A stretch of DNA of 64,000 nt from Parelaphostrongylus tenuis. Lineage: Eukaryota > Nematoda > Chromadorea > Rhabditida > Metastrongylidae. How positions within the stretch are numbered: the first letter of the stretch is position 1; each line of letters begins with the position of its first letter. Positions 24,860-34,372 of this stretch are shown here, in pieces. The notes under the pieces were generated by a model that was not told the origin of the DNA, searched no databases, and was given only the letters and a program-made list of their open reading frames with translations. Made by a program: the position numbers and the translations under genes. The stretch is from NCBI GenBank assembly GCA_019055375.1, contig JAHQIW010001527.1, positions 186,001 to 250,000 of the forward strand. Direction: 5' to 3'.

Positions 24860-26215
24860 TTTGCATCTCAATTTTTTACGTACTGAGATTGACAGATGTG
24901 CAGCACTTTATATCATAACTCAGCAGTATAGACCGAAAGTTCATAATTTGGACTTTGCACTGATATCCAATAGTGCAGCATTTGAAAATAATGACTATTT
25001 CCAAACCTTCTACAAGAACACTGAGACAGAACATCCAACATTACATTTCCGAGAGCAACCCAATGGAGGCTACCTTCTTGGAATAGGTGAGGCACATAGT
25101 GATGGAGTTTTGAATTACAACACTTCCTCTCGAATCCTCACCTGATTTTGGACGAAGCTGCTTAGAGTCGAAATTCCTACGATTAAAATATTGCCCAGAA
25201 TCGGCTATCGATTAAACTTAGAGGTGGGTTCAAAAATCTGGTATTTCTTAATGAACGGATAAGCGTCAATCAACAGTACAGTTTGTTAAGTACAATACAG
25301 CACTATGATGATGCGGGGGCGCACCCGTCGAAATGTCAAATTATTATTGTACTGTGTTGCACTGAATGAATTATATTGTTAACAGCGGCATGTCCACTCA
25401 ACAAGAAATATGCAATTTTTTACGTTATCCGTCGTCACATATTTATTGTGTAGATCCCAGCACTTCTCGCTTTCGATTCGTTTCCTCGAATTTTTCATAA
25501 AGTTTTCAATGATTTTTTTTATGTGCTGCTTCGACGGCTGCTCAGAAATCTTGTCTTATTTGTGAATGTCGTAGACTGTTGTTCTTCACGACAATACTCT
25601 TTGTAATCCTGGAAGTAGCTGAGCTATGGCGTTCCTAGATGTTCAGCTGACTGACTGAGTGCAAAAGAGTGTTGGGTATGGGAAAAGCGAATGGAACCAG
25701 TACTTTGCTTACACCCCGCTTTTCTGATACGCTGCATCACTAACCACTGCGCCATGTCGCCCTTGTAACAAATATGAAATGTAATATTTTTATCAATGCC
25801 AAATATGCAATATCTCTAGTCTTTATTGGAGAGTAACATTGTCGTTCCACAATTTTCTTCTCAAGTATCCAAGTATTTAGAAAGAAATTCACTCAATTGT
25901 AAATAAAATCAACATCTTACTGAGGATCAGGTTCTTGGGCATTTCCGAAGTTATATAGATCTCGCTGCTGGCGAAAATGTGTCTCCCTGATCTCTTTGTA
26001 GTGGAAATAACGAGGTAGTAATAAAAATGAATGCATCTAACTTTTCAAGTATATATTCGCTTCTGATCTCTCAATAATAAACCGATCTCCTCTTTGTTTT
26101 GCAGTTGAATGAGGTATGCAAGAACTACAGTAAGGTAATCTACACAGTATAATTCAGGCGAATTTTTGTTTTATTGTTTTTTAACGCGGTAGTCATGCTA
26201 TAATTATGCATCGAT
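24860..26215. other. Mostly unique sequence, no supported gene
   Basis: An open frame at 24861-25145 (+) and a minus frame at 24913-25095 have no domain. The rest is AT-rich, with the SINE-head relic at 25715. Nothing convincing. Confidence 0.4.
25715..25765 (-). repeat. Solo SINE head or tRNA-like relic (minus)
   Basis: 'actaaccactgcgccatgtc' is the complement of the A-box start of the SINE/tRNA-like family. No B box or body follows. A truncated 5' fragment. Confidence 0.5.
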
Positions 26216-26318
26216 GACTATTAAGTGGTATGCAAAAAATTCAAACTCAGGCGAGAGTTGAACCCGTGTTTGACTCCTACCGCGGGCACGTGCTACCGCT
26301 ACACCATAACCATTGAGT
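26216..26318 (-). repeat. Second tRNA-like repeat family, clear minus copy
   Basis: Complement: 'ggttatggtgtagcggtagc' (A-box-like), then 'cacgggttcaactctcgcc' (B box), then 'ttttttgcataccacttaat'. The tRNA-like part is about 70 nt. The 3' sequence 'TTTTGC..ACC..TTAAT' is shared by the family, so this is a repeat rather than a working tRNA gene. Confidence 0.6.
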
Positions 26319-26709
26319 GGTCGTCACTTTGCCACCACTATTTTTTTTGGTTTACATAGTTTTCGAGTAAATTGATGGAACCGATGGGCATCCAAAATTG
26401 CCCCATTTTAGTTGCCATGCTCTACCATAGGGTACTCAGATTAACCACAATCTGTAGCCCTGTGCAGTGGATTTTTTCCAGAGATTTTCCGCAAAGGAAG
26501 ATTTTAGCACCCGTCTCAGATATTCTCCCCTCATCCGCAAGCCTCCTATATTTGTCCTCCATCATCCTTATTATTTCCTCTTTCGAACTTCCCTCTCTAT
26601 TCCTCGGATTAGAGTTATCCTTGATCCAATCAAACGAGCGAAAATCTCATGTTTCAGATCACTTGAACAAGCCTCTTACCTCAAATCAATCTCTTAATAA
26701 AAGAACGAA

Positions 26710-27014
26710 GGACAAAGGATAGTGCTCTCGGCGTTGATCAGTCCCTGAGAGATGCGCGATATCGTCTTCAATTTTTAATTTCGTTTGAGGTGATTGAAGG
26801 CTTATCTGGCCTTTACAATGACTCGCGGTGACCTACCGCTGTATCGAATCAGTGCTGCTTATTTCAGCAGAGAGCTCTGAGACCAGTCTGAGTACCAGTT
26901 CACGAACCGCAGATGGATGGATGGCTTGGTGAGGCATGAGCGCGAGCGAGATCGAACCATCGATCCACCTTGTGTGCGACGCAGAGCTCTACTGAGCACT
27001 GCTCCACACGCGAT
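26710..27014 (-). repeat. tRNA-derived SINE copy (minus)
   Basis: Full-length minus copy. Tail 'aaaggatagtgctctcggcg', body 'gaatcagtgctgcttat', head 'tgtgcgacgcagagct' and 'cactgctccacacgc'. It lies outside the tandem duplication. Confidence 0.8.
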
Positions 27015-27229
27015 CTTTCTATCAGTGTACAACCTTTATTCTTTGAATTCCTCGACAACCTATGTTCTTCTCAACTAAGCCTCACTCGCCCCCTCCCCTC
27101 TATCCCTATCCTCTCCGTTGCTTCTCCTTCCTTCCTTCATTCCTCCTTCTTCCTTTCTGCCCCATCCCTCCACTCAATACTCTCTAACAACCGGAACATC
27201 CCATCTCAACGTTAGCTCCGCCCCCCGAC

Positions 27230-27666
27230 TATAGAGAGTGAGAGAGAGGGCGAAAACAGGAAAAAAATCCTACGAGCTTTCCTTTTAGCACAAAGATTGT
27301 GCGCGTTAGCGCGTCTGTTTGTTCTTTGTTCACACGTTGCTTTTTATTCAACCCACTCAGCTGATGATTTCGTTCCGATACGCGTACTTTTTTTTGCTCT
27401 CCTCGATCTTCTGCTAATCGATTTCGCCTACGTTCTAAGTTTTGTCTCTGTTATTGTGATCTGCGAGCAAATCGATTCGATCGATAATTGTTTTTCGTTG
27501 CAAACGATCTGTTAATGTGTTTTCGTTGTTGCAGAAATCGCTGTCATCACCGGTCTCGTGCGACTTCCCGGAGCGGACATCGATTTTGCTAAATTATTAT
27601 TGTTATTATTATTTTCGTTCTGTTTTCTGTTGAAGGCGGTTTAATTTCGTCGTTTCGTCAGTGAGA
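27230..27666 (+). promoter_or_regulatory. Possible promoter and 5' UTR exon
   Basis: A local base shift: 'gctccgccccccgac', a GA tract, then T-rich sequence with several CG dinucleotides. At 27524-27534 'tcgttgttgcag' is a good acceptor, and at 27667 'gtaagtg' is a good donor. Together they bound a ~132 nt exon with no long frame, as expected for a 5' UTR exon. It points toward the LAMMER kinase 7 kb downstream, but a link is only inferred. RNA reads would decide. Confidence 0.3.
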
Positions 27667-27877
27667 AGTAAGTGAAAGTGCAGCTTTCGCTTCCACGAGA
27701 TTTGCCATAGATTTTTCACGAAGCTGTTAAGGTTCGAATATTTTCTATGGCGTCCAGGATCGCGTGTCTTCTGTCATATTCGTGTTTTCTTCCGCTCTCT
27801 CAAGAGTTCTAAGAAGAGATACTGGTGAGTTCTAAGGAATTCCGTAGATCGCAGTCATGCATGAGTCAGTGCTGTTT

Positions 27878-28462
27878 GGTCGTTCCATAGGTTTTGGAAC
27901 TAGAATAAATGCCATATTTATTAATCAAAAGTATTCAAAATTGCATGGTTTTTCTTACCATTTGACTGCGCATTTTTTTGCGAACAATTTGATATAGAAT
28001 TTGCCTATGCTTGTTTTAGGATGGAGCTATCCTGGGAAGTAATTCGCTTGCTACTCATGCGCGAATGGCGCTCAGGGGAAAATGCTAATGAAATGGTACG
28101 CAAGATTAATGGAGCTTAGTCGATGACACGGTTGCTTAAAGGACGTCCAGAAAGTGGCTCACAGAGTTCAAGGCTAGAGAGAGCGGTCTCTAGGATCAAT
28201 CGCGCTCGGTCCGTTCACAAGAAGCTCCGTTAATGTCACGCGCCGCTTCAACTCGCATTCTACTCCAGCGCCATTCGTGCATGAGTAACACGAGAACTTG
28301 TTCTCAAGAGTGCCCCATCTTAAAGCAATTATAGACAAGATGTATACCAAAATCTTCACAAGAAAATGCACAGTTGAACAGTACCTAAATCATGTACTTT
28401 AATCACTTCTAACTTGTAAATTTCGTGTTTTATTGCTGAAGTGCCACAACTTTGGAGCGACC
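27878..28462. mobile_element. Fold-back mariner relic (family B, copy 1)
   Basis: Ends: 'ggtcgttccataggttttgg' on the left, and the inverted 'ccacaactttggagcgacc' on the right, followed by TA. Inside the left half, from 28021 (+), MELSWEVIRLLLMREWRSG is the start of a mariner-type transposase. Inside the right half the minus strand reads LLMHEW and EAARDINGA, again the transposase start. So both halves carry the same 5' part of the gene in opposite directions. The catalytic part is absent. Non-autonomous and decayed. Confidence 0.75.
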
Positions 28463-28658
28463 TAATGTTTAGGTATCTCTGTGTATTGATACGAATGAAT
28501 AATGTTGCTGAAACTATAGAAAAACGATCGCTAATCCATTGATAGCTAGTAAGCGCGCGCGCACACACACACACAGACACACGTGTCAGTGATTCCAATA
28601 TCGTGAAAGAAGTCGTTTCTATTTTTATATGAATTCTCATTTATTTCCTTATTCATTA

Positions 28659-29525
28659 GGTCGTTCCATAGGTTCTGGTCCTACACAAATAAGCCCCAAA
28701 TTAATTAACCAGAAGTAATTGCGTGAAGAGCGCATGTGGCGCAGTGGTTAGAGGTGCCCTGCGTCGCACACGAGGTCAGTGGTTCGATCTCGCGCTCATG
28801 GCTCACCAAGCCATCCATCCCTCCGGAGTCGGTAAATTGGTACCAGACAGGTCTCAGATTTGTGTGAGAGGATAAGCAGCACTGGCTCGGTCCAGCGGGA
28901 GGCCTCCGCGAGTCATTGTATAGGCCAAATATGCATTCAATCACCTCAAACGAAGTTAAAAATTGTAGACGAATGCATGGCGCATCCGTCAGAGATTGAT
29001 CAACGCCGAAAGCTTTATCCTTTATCCTTTTAATTGCGTGATTCTGGTATCGTTCAATTGCGAACATTTTGGTATATAACTTGCCAATACTTGCTCAAAG
29101 ATGGAGCTGTTGTGGGAACAAATTCGCTTGCTACTCATGCACGAATGGAGTGAGGGAAGAAATGTAGTGAAGTGGAGCGCAAGATTAAGGTGATTTCTGT
29201 GAACGGCCTGAGCGCGACTGATCCTCCAGACTGTTCTCTCCAGCTTTGAATTTCGCGAACAACTTCCTAACCGTCCTTCCTGCAAGCGTATCACTCCATT
29301 AGACTTTCGCGCAGCATCACTAGCATTTTCTCTTATACGCCAATCGTGCATGAATAGCAAGCGAATTTGTTCCTAAGAGAGCTCTATCTTGAAGGAACTA
29401 TAGGCATGTTATGTACTAAAATGTTTGCCAGTAAAGGAGCACCTGAACGACACTAGAATCATGAACTCTACCTACTTAAACTTGCTGGATTTGGTGTTTA
29501 TAATAGTGCCAAATCTCATGAGACC
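28659..29525. mobile_element. Fold-back mariner relic (family B, copy 2) with SINE inside
   Basis: TA lies on both sides (28657-28658 and 29526-29527). Left end 'ggtcgttccataggttctgg', right end complement 'ggtctcatgagatttggc'. Left arm from 29101 (+): MELLWEQIRLLLMHEWSEG. Right arm on the minus strand: the same start (agctct…ggaacaaattcgcttgct), then NASDAARKSNG and, shifted, TVRKLFAKF with LEDQSRSGR, the helix-turn-helix region of mariner transposase. The SINE at 28727-29031 sits in the left end. Without it the element is about 550 bp. Confidence 0.85.
28727..29031 (+). repeat. tRNA-derived SINE with target-site duplication (type copy)
   Basis: Best-preserved copy, about 305 bp. A box TGGCGCAGTGG at 28737-28747 and B box GGTTCGATC at 28781-28789 form an RNA polymerase III promoter. 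GAGCGC (28728-28733) can pair with GCGCTC (28792-28797) like a tRNA acceptor stem. The 3' end is a short (TTTATCC)n tail. It is flanked by the exact direct repeat AATTGCGTGA at 28717-28726 and 29032-29041, the mark of LINE-driven insertion. The target is a mariner relic (28659-29525), so the SINE is younger than that element. Confidence 0.92.
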
Positions 29526-30107
29526 TAATATCCTCACTAATTCTCAGTTCGGTATGATTTTTCCTCTTGTCTTGTTGGAGCAAATCTCATTTCGTTATCC
29601 GAACAACAGTCGATACCCATCTCATTCATTAGTTTATGTCCCGCGTTTCCTTTATACAGTGTAATCCATGGAAGGCTTCTCCCTATTGGTAATAAGTGTT
29701 CATTCTCTGTCTCATTTTAAATATAATTTTTTTGTTTTTAGACTTATAACTCACTATATATCTCTTGTATTTCTTGACTAGCATTTCAAACGAAACTTTT
29801 GCTTTACATTTTATTAGTGCAAGATGTTTTCATGATGATTATCTGAACGTCTTTGGATTTGTATTTGATTTCCTAAGCAGCTCCATGCCTGTACCTAGTG
29901 TGATGTTCATTTGTTCAATTTTTAGGGAAGTCCGAAAGAGCACGCTCGACGCAGGCTATATCTCGATAGGAGAACTATTCACATTCTTATGACATTACAT
30001 TTGTAACAATTCGCCGTTCACAAGAGAGTTTGCAAAGGTACGATGTACGTGGATTCTTTATTTTCACTGCTTTTAGCAGTGTTGTGATTCCATAGAATAC
30101 ATCGAAA

Positions 30108-30241
30108 AGTATTGAGTGTTAAGCGAAACATCTGATCCCAAGAAGAGTTGAACCCGCGTCTTGCTCAAACGCCTCCGGTATGAGTAAGATGCGGGTTCAA
30201 TTCCTGCCTGGGGTCATGTTTTGAGTACCGCTTAATACTCT
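30108..30241. repeat. Head-to-head palindrome of two tRNA-like 3' halves
   Basis: The left arm (30108-30166) is the inverted form of the right arm (30182-30241), with a 15 nt centre. Each arm carries the B-box region (left 'gagttgaacccgcgt', right 'gcgggttcaattcctgcc') and the family 3' end (left 'tattgagtgttaagcg', right 'taccgcttaatac'). The A-box halves are missing from both. It could fold into a ~59 bp imperfect hairpin. Confidence 0.7.
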
Positions 30242-30324
30242 TAGATGTTTGTTTCTGAATGTGAAGTCGAAGTTATCTTACCATAGAGTCTGTTGATCGA
30301 TCAGGAATCTCGATCAAAATCTTA

Positions 30325-30951
30325 GGTCTTCTCATAACTTTTCGCACTCGGGCAATAAGCACCAAATTTTCAAACCAGAAGTAATTAACATTGATTAACA
30401 ACTTTCTGAGCTTTCTTTCAATACAAAATTTGTCCATAGCTGCCGCATCATGGCGAGACTCGGCAAAAAACCGAGACGCTGTTTGTGTAGACACAATTTC
30501 TTGAACCTTCGCACGGTTGATGTTCCTGAAGGCGGTCTCTGTATCGCGTCCTAATTCGAACATTTAGGAAGTAGCAAATTGCAATAAAAGCTTTGTTGAG
30601 CGGCCTTGATATGGCAAGTGTGGACAAATTTGGTGCTAAAAAAGCTGAAAAAAAAATTTACACCATACTTTGAATATTGTTACTCTTGAGGACCAGCGTC
30701 AATAGGCAGGCGGCGTCTTGTAGTCCCTTTTGCGGCAGTCAGACAAGCGGCTAGACCAGTGGCTCTGCATGTCTATATATGCGCGTCGGGATGTCTGCCT
30801 GCTTTCCCACGAGACGCGACACCGCCATCATAGTAGCTGAGTGGGCATCAAAATGACTCTCATGATCCTCAAAGAGTCAAACAATTGCAATTACTTCTGG
30901 TAAATAAACTCGGTGTTTGTTGCTCCAGTGCCAAAACTTATGGTAAGATCC
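30325..30951 (-). mobile_element. Mariner relic (family B, copy 3)
   Basis: Left end 'ggtcttctcataacttttcg' after TA (30323-30324). The inverted right end ends '…ccaaaacttatggtaagatcc' at 30951, where TA is lost. 'accagaagtaattaa' inside the left end pairs with 'ttgcaattacttctggt' on the right. The minus strand at about 30563-30430 reads FELGRDTETAFRNIN, which resembles the N-terminal helix-turn-helix of mariner transposase. No catalytic part was seen. Confidence 0.65.
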
Positions 30952-32110
30952 AATAACTAAAGGAAGTTTTCTTTGCAAGCATTAAAGTTTGACCTCTTCC
31001 ATGGCTAACAAGATTTACCGTGTGGGCACTTTCTCAGAAATCAGAAAGAACACTTGGTGATCCGTTCTGGTGTTGTGTATCCGATGCACCGATGATTTTT
31101 TAAGGTATTTCGTGGATTATAGCAATTCCATTTCCGTAGAGGAGAGGACACTCATGCCGAATATCTATAGGATTTCCCACATAAAGTTTTGTTGAGATTT
31201 GAGGCGAAGAGTTTATTACTTGGTGCAAGAACCTATAAGTTCGGTTACCGTTAACACTGATGTTATGCGGATCGAATGACCTCAGAAAAACCTTGTGCTT
31301 CCGATTAATATAATGTCAAATTGTCAGTTTTATCCTTGCTGTGTACCTTTTTTTAACATGCATGTCTTTTTGTTCTATTCTTAAGCACCTATCGTCTCAA
31401 GGATTGTACTCTTAGCATGTTTGTTCCTTTCCAATGGTTCGTAACGCGGTAGTGCTGTTGTCAAAGCTTCTGAGGGAGGGGGATATTTTTAGATTGAGCT
31501 AACGATTCTCCAAATTGAGGTCTTGGACTTTTTCACTTCAGCAAATGCTACCATGAGTAATTTAGCTCTACGACAGAATTCGGTTGACTAGTCGTGGCTG
31601 CTTTTCGCAGTGAACATCCAAAAGAACGGACCTCCCTGAAGAAGCTTTGTGTTTTTTTTTTGTGGTTCTTGGATAGTCCATACGATGCCATTTACCCAAC
31701 CCCCTGCGTGTCTTCCCAGCGTCTTGCGTCTACCAGTGGCGTCTGACCCTGTGTTATTTTTAGACCGCTGAGTTTAGACGCCATTGTTAGATACAACACT
31801 CTAGGGACTAGACGCACAGGTAGTTGGGTCCATGGTCCCGTAGGGGATAGGAAAAGCCCTCTGTTGCTCCTGATAGAGGCGAATGGCTAACATAATGTTA
31901 TTTTATCTCGTTACCTGATAGCTAATATCTTATGTGATAGTTTTGACACTTTATATCATCGCCCAGTATCTTGCAGCTTGTTTTCTTTGACAATCATTGT
32001 TTTCTCTAGTAACTGTAGATAACTAATTGCGAATGGAAGGATCGTTGGATATCTTTTTATTACGGGAGCTATCGAGGGTCTAGGGAATCCTTATTAAGCT
32101 TGATTACAGG
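30952..32110. other. No gene or clear repeat seen
   Basis: Short frames only. Nothing with a domain or splice pattern. Confidence 0.4.
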
Positions 32111-32129
32111 TTGATATCTAATAATATAT

Positions 32130-32952
32130 AAGTCAAAGATTTTTGGTGATGAGTGGCTTGAAGTCGCTCACTATAGACATCTTTGTTATATTCAACAAAA
32201 TAGGCCAAGAAAAGCCGAGTCATTCTAGTCACGGTGTGTAGATTTCATTAGTTATTATAGTTATTTTAGATTTTATTCTCAATTTGAAATAACTGGCTGT
32301 ATGTAAGTTTGGATGTCGGTTTTTTGTTAGTGGGGAAGAAAATCCAAATCAGTCTAGTCACGACGTAATGCTCACTAAAGACATATTTGTTATATTCAAT
32401 AAAATAGACCAAGAAAAGCCGAGTCAATCTAGTCACGGTGTAAATAGTAACTCTAATGTTTATTTTGGCTTGATTAGAGGAGGAAAAGCCGAGTCATTCT
32501 AGTCACGGTGTAGAAATTTCAATAGTTATTATAGTTATTTTAAATTTTGTTCCCAATTTGAAAGAAGTGGCTGTATATAAGTTTGGACGTCGCTTTCTTG
32601 TTAATGGGGAAGAAAATCCAAATCAGTCTAGTCACGATGTAATGCTCACTAAACACATATTTGTTATATTCAATAAAATAGACCAAGAAAAACCGAGTCA
32701 ATCTAGTCACGGTGTAAATAGTAACTCTAATGTTTATTTTTGGCTTGATTAGAGGAGGAAAAGCCGAGTCATTCTAGTCCACGGTGTAATTAGTAATTTT
32801 AAGGTTTATTTTGGCTTAAATAGAAGAGGAAAGGCCGAGTCATTCTAGTCACGATGTAGAGATCTCATTAGTTTTTATAGTTATTTTCGATTCCATTCGC
32901 AATTTGAAAAAAGTGGCTGTATATAAGTTTGGACATCGCTTTCTTGTTAGTG
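32130..32952 (+). repeat. Higher-order tandem repeat with a conserved ~24 nt core
   Basis: A core of the form CCRARTCAnTCTAGTCACGRYGTA occurs eight times, starting at about 32215, 32344, 32419, 32489, 32618, 32693, 32764 and 32835. Spacings are 129, 75, 70, 129, 75, 71 and 71, so three cores form a 274-275 bp higher-order unit present about 2.5 times. The 129 nt spacer holds 'attagttattatagttat' and 'tggctgtatataagtttgg'. TCTAGTCACG is kept in all eight, with one inserted C in the seventh. Spacings that are not multiples of three and frequent stops argue against coding. The array ends in a T run, and an AATAAA follows at 33068. The repeat family is not recognised. Confidence 0.85.
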
Positions 32953-33067
32953 GGTTTTTTTTTTTTGTTCCCTCTGTTACTTTTATCGTTTCAATAAGTT
33001 TCTTGCACTATATGTACTTGACCTAAGAAAGACTTGGTATTGTTGAGCTTCAGTTGTTTTCTTGTTA

Positions 33068-33073
33068 AATAAA
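33068..33073 (+). terminator. Possible poly(A) signal downstream of the repeat array
   Basis: AATAAA in 'gttaaataaagtttgtc', about 115 bp after the higher-order repeat array. It would fit a + strand non-coding transcript over the array, but such motifs are common in AT-rich DNA. Confidence 0.25.
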
Positions 33074-33589
33074 GTTTGTCATGTACCTTTCTGTGCTTTG
33101 TTTCTTTCGATGATCAACTGCTGTGTGTTGCCGGTTGCATGTTTCGTTTCAAAGGCAAACTTCAAACCGTTCAAATCTACTCTTTACAGCTATTCTTGAA
33201 GGAATTCCAATTTTTACAGTGATCCTCTCGATCGGGTTTTGTGATCCCCTCAATAACCCTTTGCAGGTTTTTTCTCTTTTAACTAATAGATTGAGCTCAA
33301 GAGTACTACAGTTGTGTTTTGCTCTGTTAGAATGCTTGAATAGATCCTTGTTTATCTTACAGACAAGTAACCGTATGCGAAATACTGCGAATGAAAGTGG
33401 AACGTTCCCGTGTTGGCTATCATGGAGGGCCTAAAAACCTTAAGGATTAAGAATTTAGTGATTTTTGGTTCTTCCTCACGTTTTCATACTAGGAAAGGAA
33501 TGCTGGGCTTGTTTCTCCGATCACCCTCATTATCTCTCAAACTAGCTTCATTTAATTTCTTGTAGATAATTTCAGTTAGCCGGTAAATT

Positions 33590-33730
33590 ATGCGATATAC
33601 AGCTTCGTACGTTCCTGTGATGCATCGCCGAAAAGTCAGAAAAAAGAGTGCTCGACCGTGTGGTGGTCAGGGATCAAGTAAATTGAAATCTGGAAAGGAT
33701 GATCAGGGACGTGCTGAACGTGCTGAAAAG
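33590..33730 (+). CDS. Candidate alternative first exon, basic peptide
   Basis: An ATG at 33590 opens 47 codons that are rich in Lys, Arg and Gly (MHRRKVRKKSARPCGG, KSGKDDQGRAERAEK) and end at a gtgtgt donor at 33731. The codons look protein-like, unlike the flanks. It lies about 640 bp before the kinase ATG and may be an alternative 5' exon. However, its phase 0 end does not join in frame to the acceptor at 34356, so another exon or another gene would be needed. Weak call. Confidence 0.25.
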
Positions 33731-34344
33731 GTGTGTCATCACATTGTTAGGATTTTTTTTTCTTCGGGTTTTAATCTGGTCAGAAAATACCTTCTGTATT
33801 GCTGTTGTTAATAGTCTTGAGGATTTTGTTTTTTCAATGAGATTGTTATCGTGTGGTGGTCGACAGCTTACCGTTGCTAATATTTCATTCGCTAATCGTC
33901 TCTGATTATAATTATTATTCCTTCACATAATTTGCGGTTGTCCTTGCTCTAAGTATTCCTGATTTTTAGAAAAAAAAAAAACAGTTGAGCGTGGCGGGGG
34001 TTGTAAAGTATGGCTCGGTGGGCGGATGCACGCGGCTGTTTCTTGCGAGGACTATAGCTTTCGGCTCACCAGCTTGGCTCGCTGGAAGGCCAGTGCCCTG
34101 GTATTCACGTCAACATTACTCCATCTTCCTCGGCCGAGTTCAACATATATGTTGTTTTGCAGTGTTATTTTTCGAAACGATTTCAACTATCTCGTTGAGA
34201 ATACAGTACTCCCGTGTTTGGAAAAAGCTCGAAAAAACAGTTTGTGCGACCGTTCAGTCTTCATTCTCTTCGTTTTATATTCATTTCTTACCGGTTCTCG
34301 GAGCGTGTGGTCATCTGTTTTTTCGTTGACCATTCATCTGTTAT

Positions 34345-34356
34345 TCAACCTCACAG
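34345..34356 (+). promoter_or_regulatory. 3' splice site upstream of kinase ATG (possible trans-splice site)
   Basis: 'attcaacctcacag' lies 16 nt before the ATG at 34373. Nematode mRNAs commonly receive a spliced leader at such a site. Cis-splicing from an upstream 5' UTR exon is the alternative. Confidence 0.4.
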
Positions 34357-34372
34357 AGTTCTTACACCTGAT

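Larger units (their letters stand above)
15590..24900 (+). repeat. Copy 2 of the large tandem duplication
   Basis: Colinear partner of 7560-15300. It starts with the 15601-15812 block and ends near the plus SINE at 24462-24750. Relative to copy 1 it carries about 1.4 kb extra near 19.4-20.8 kb, which contains another version of the 'gtgcttttcgtgcttcc' repeat. Divergence is uneven: very low around 17.05-18.44 kb and high elsewhere. This suggests local gene conversion or a later partial duplication. The open frames inside are not conserved between copies, which argues against coding. Confidence 0.75.

Noticed and set aside
26216..26318. Functional tRNA gene on the minus strand
   Set aside because: Box A and B are present, but the 3' end is that of a dispersed repeat family and an acceptor stem could not be matched by eye.
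32558..32752. Protein with repeats of PSQSSHGV type
   Set aside because: Core spacings of 70-71, 75 and 129 nt do not hold one frame, and most cores are followed by a stop.
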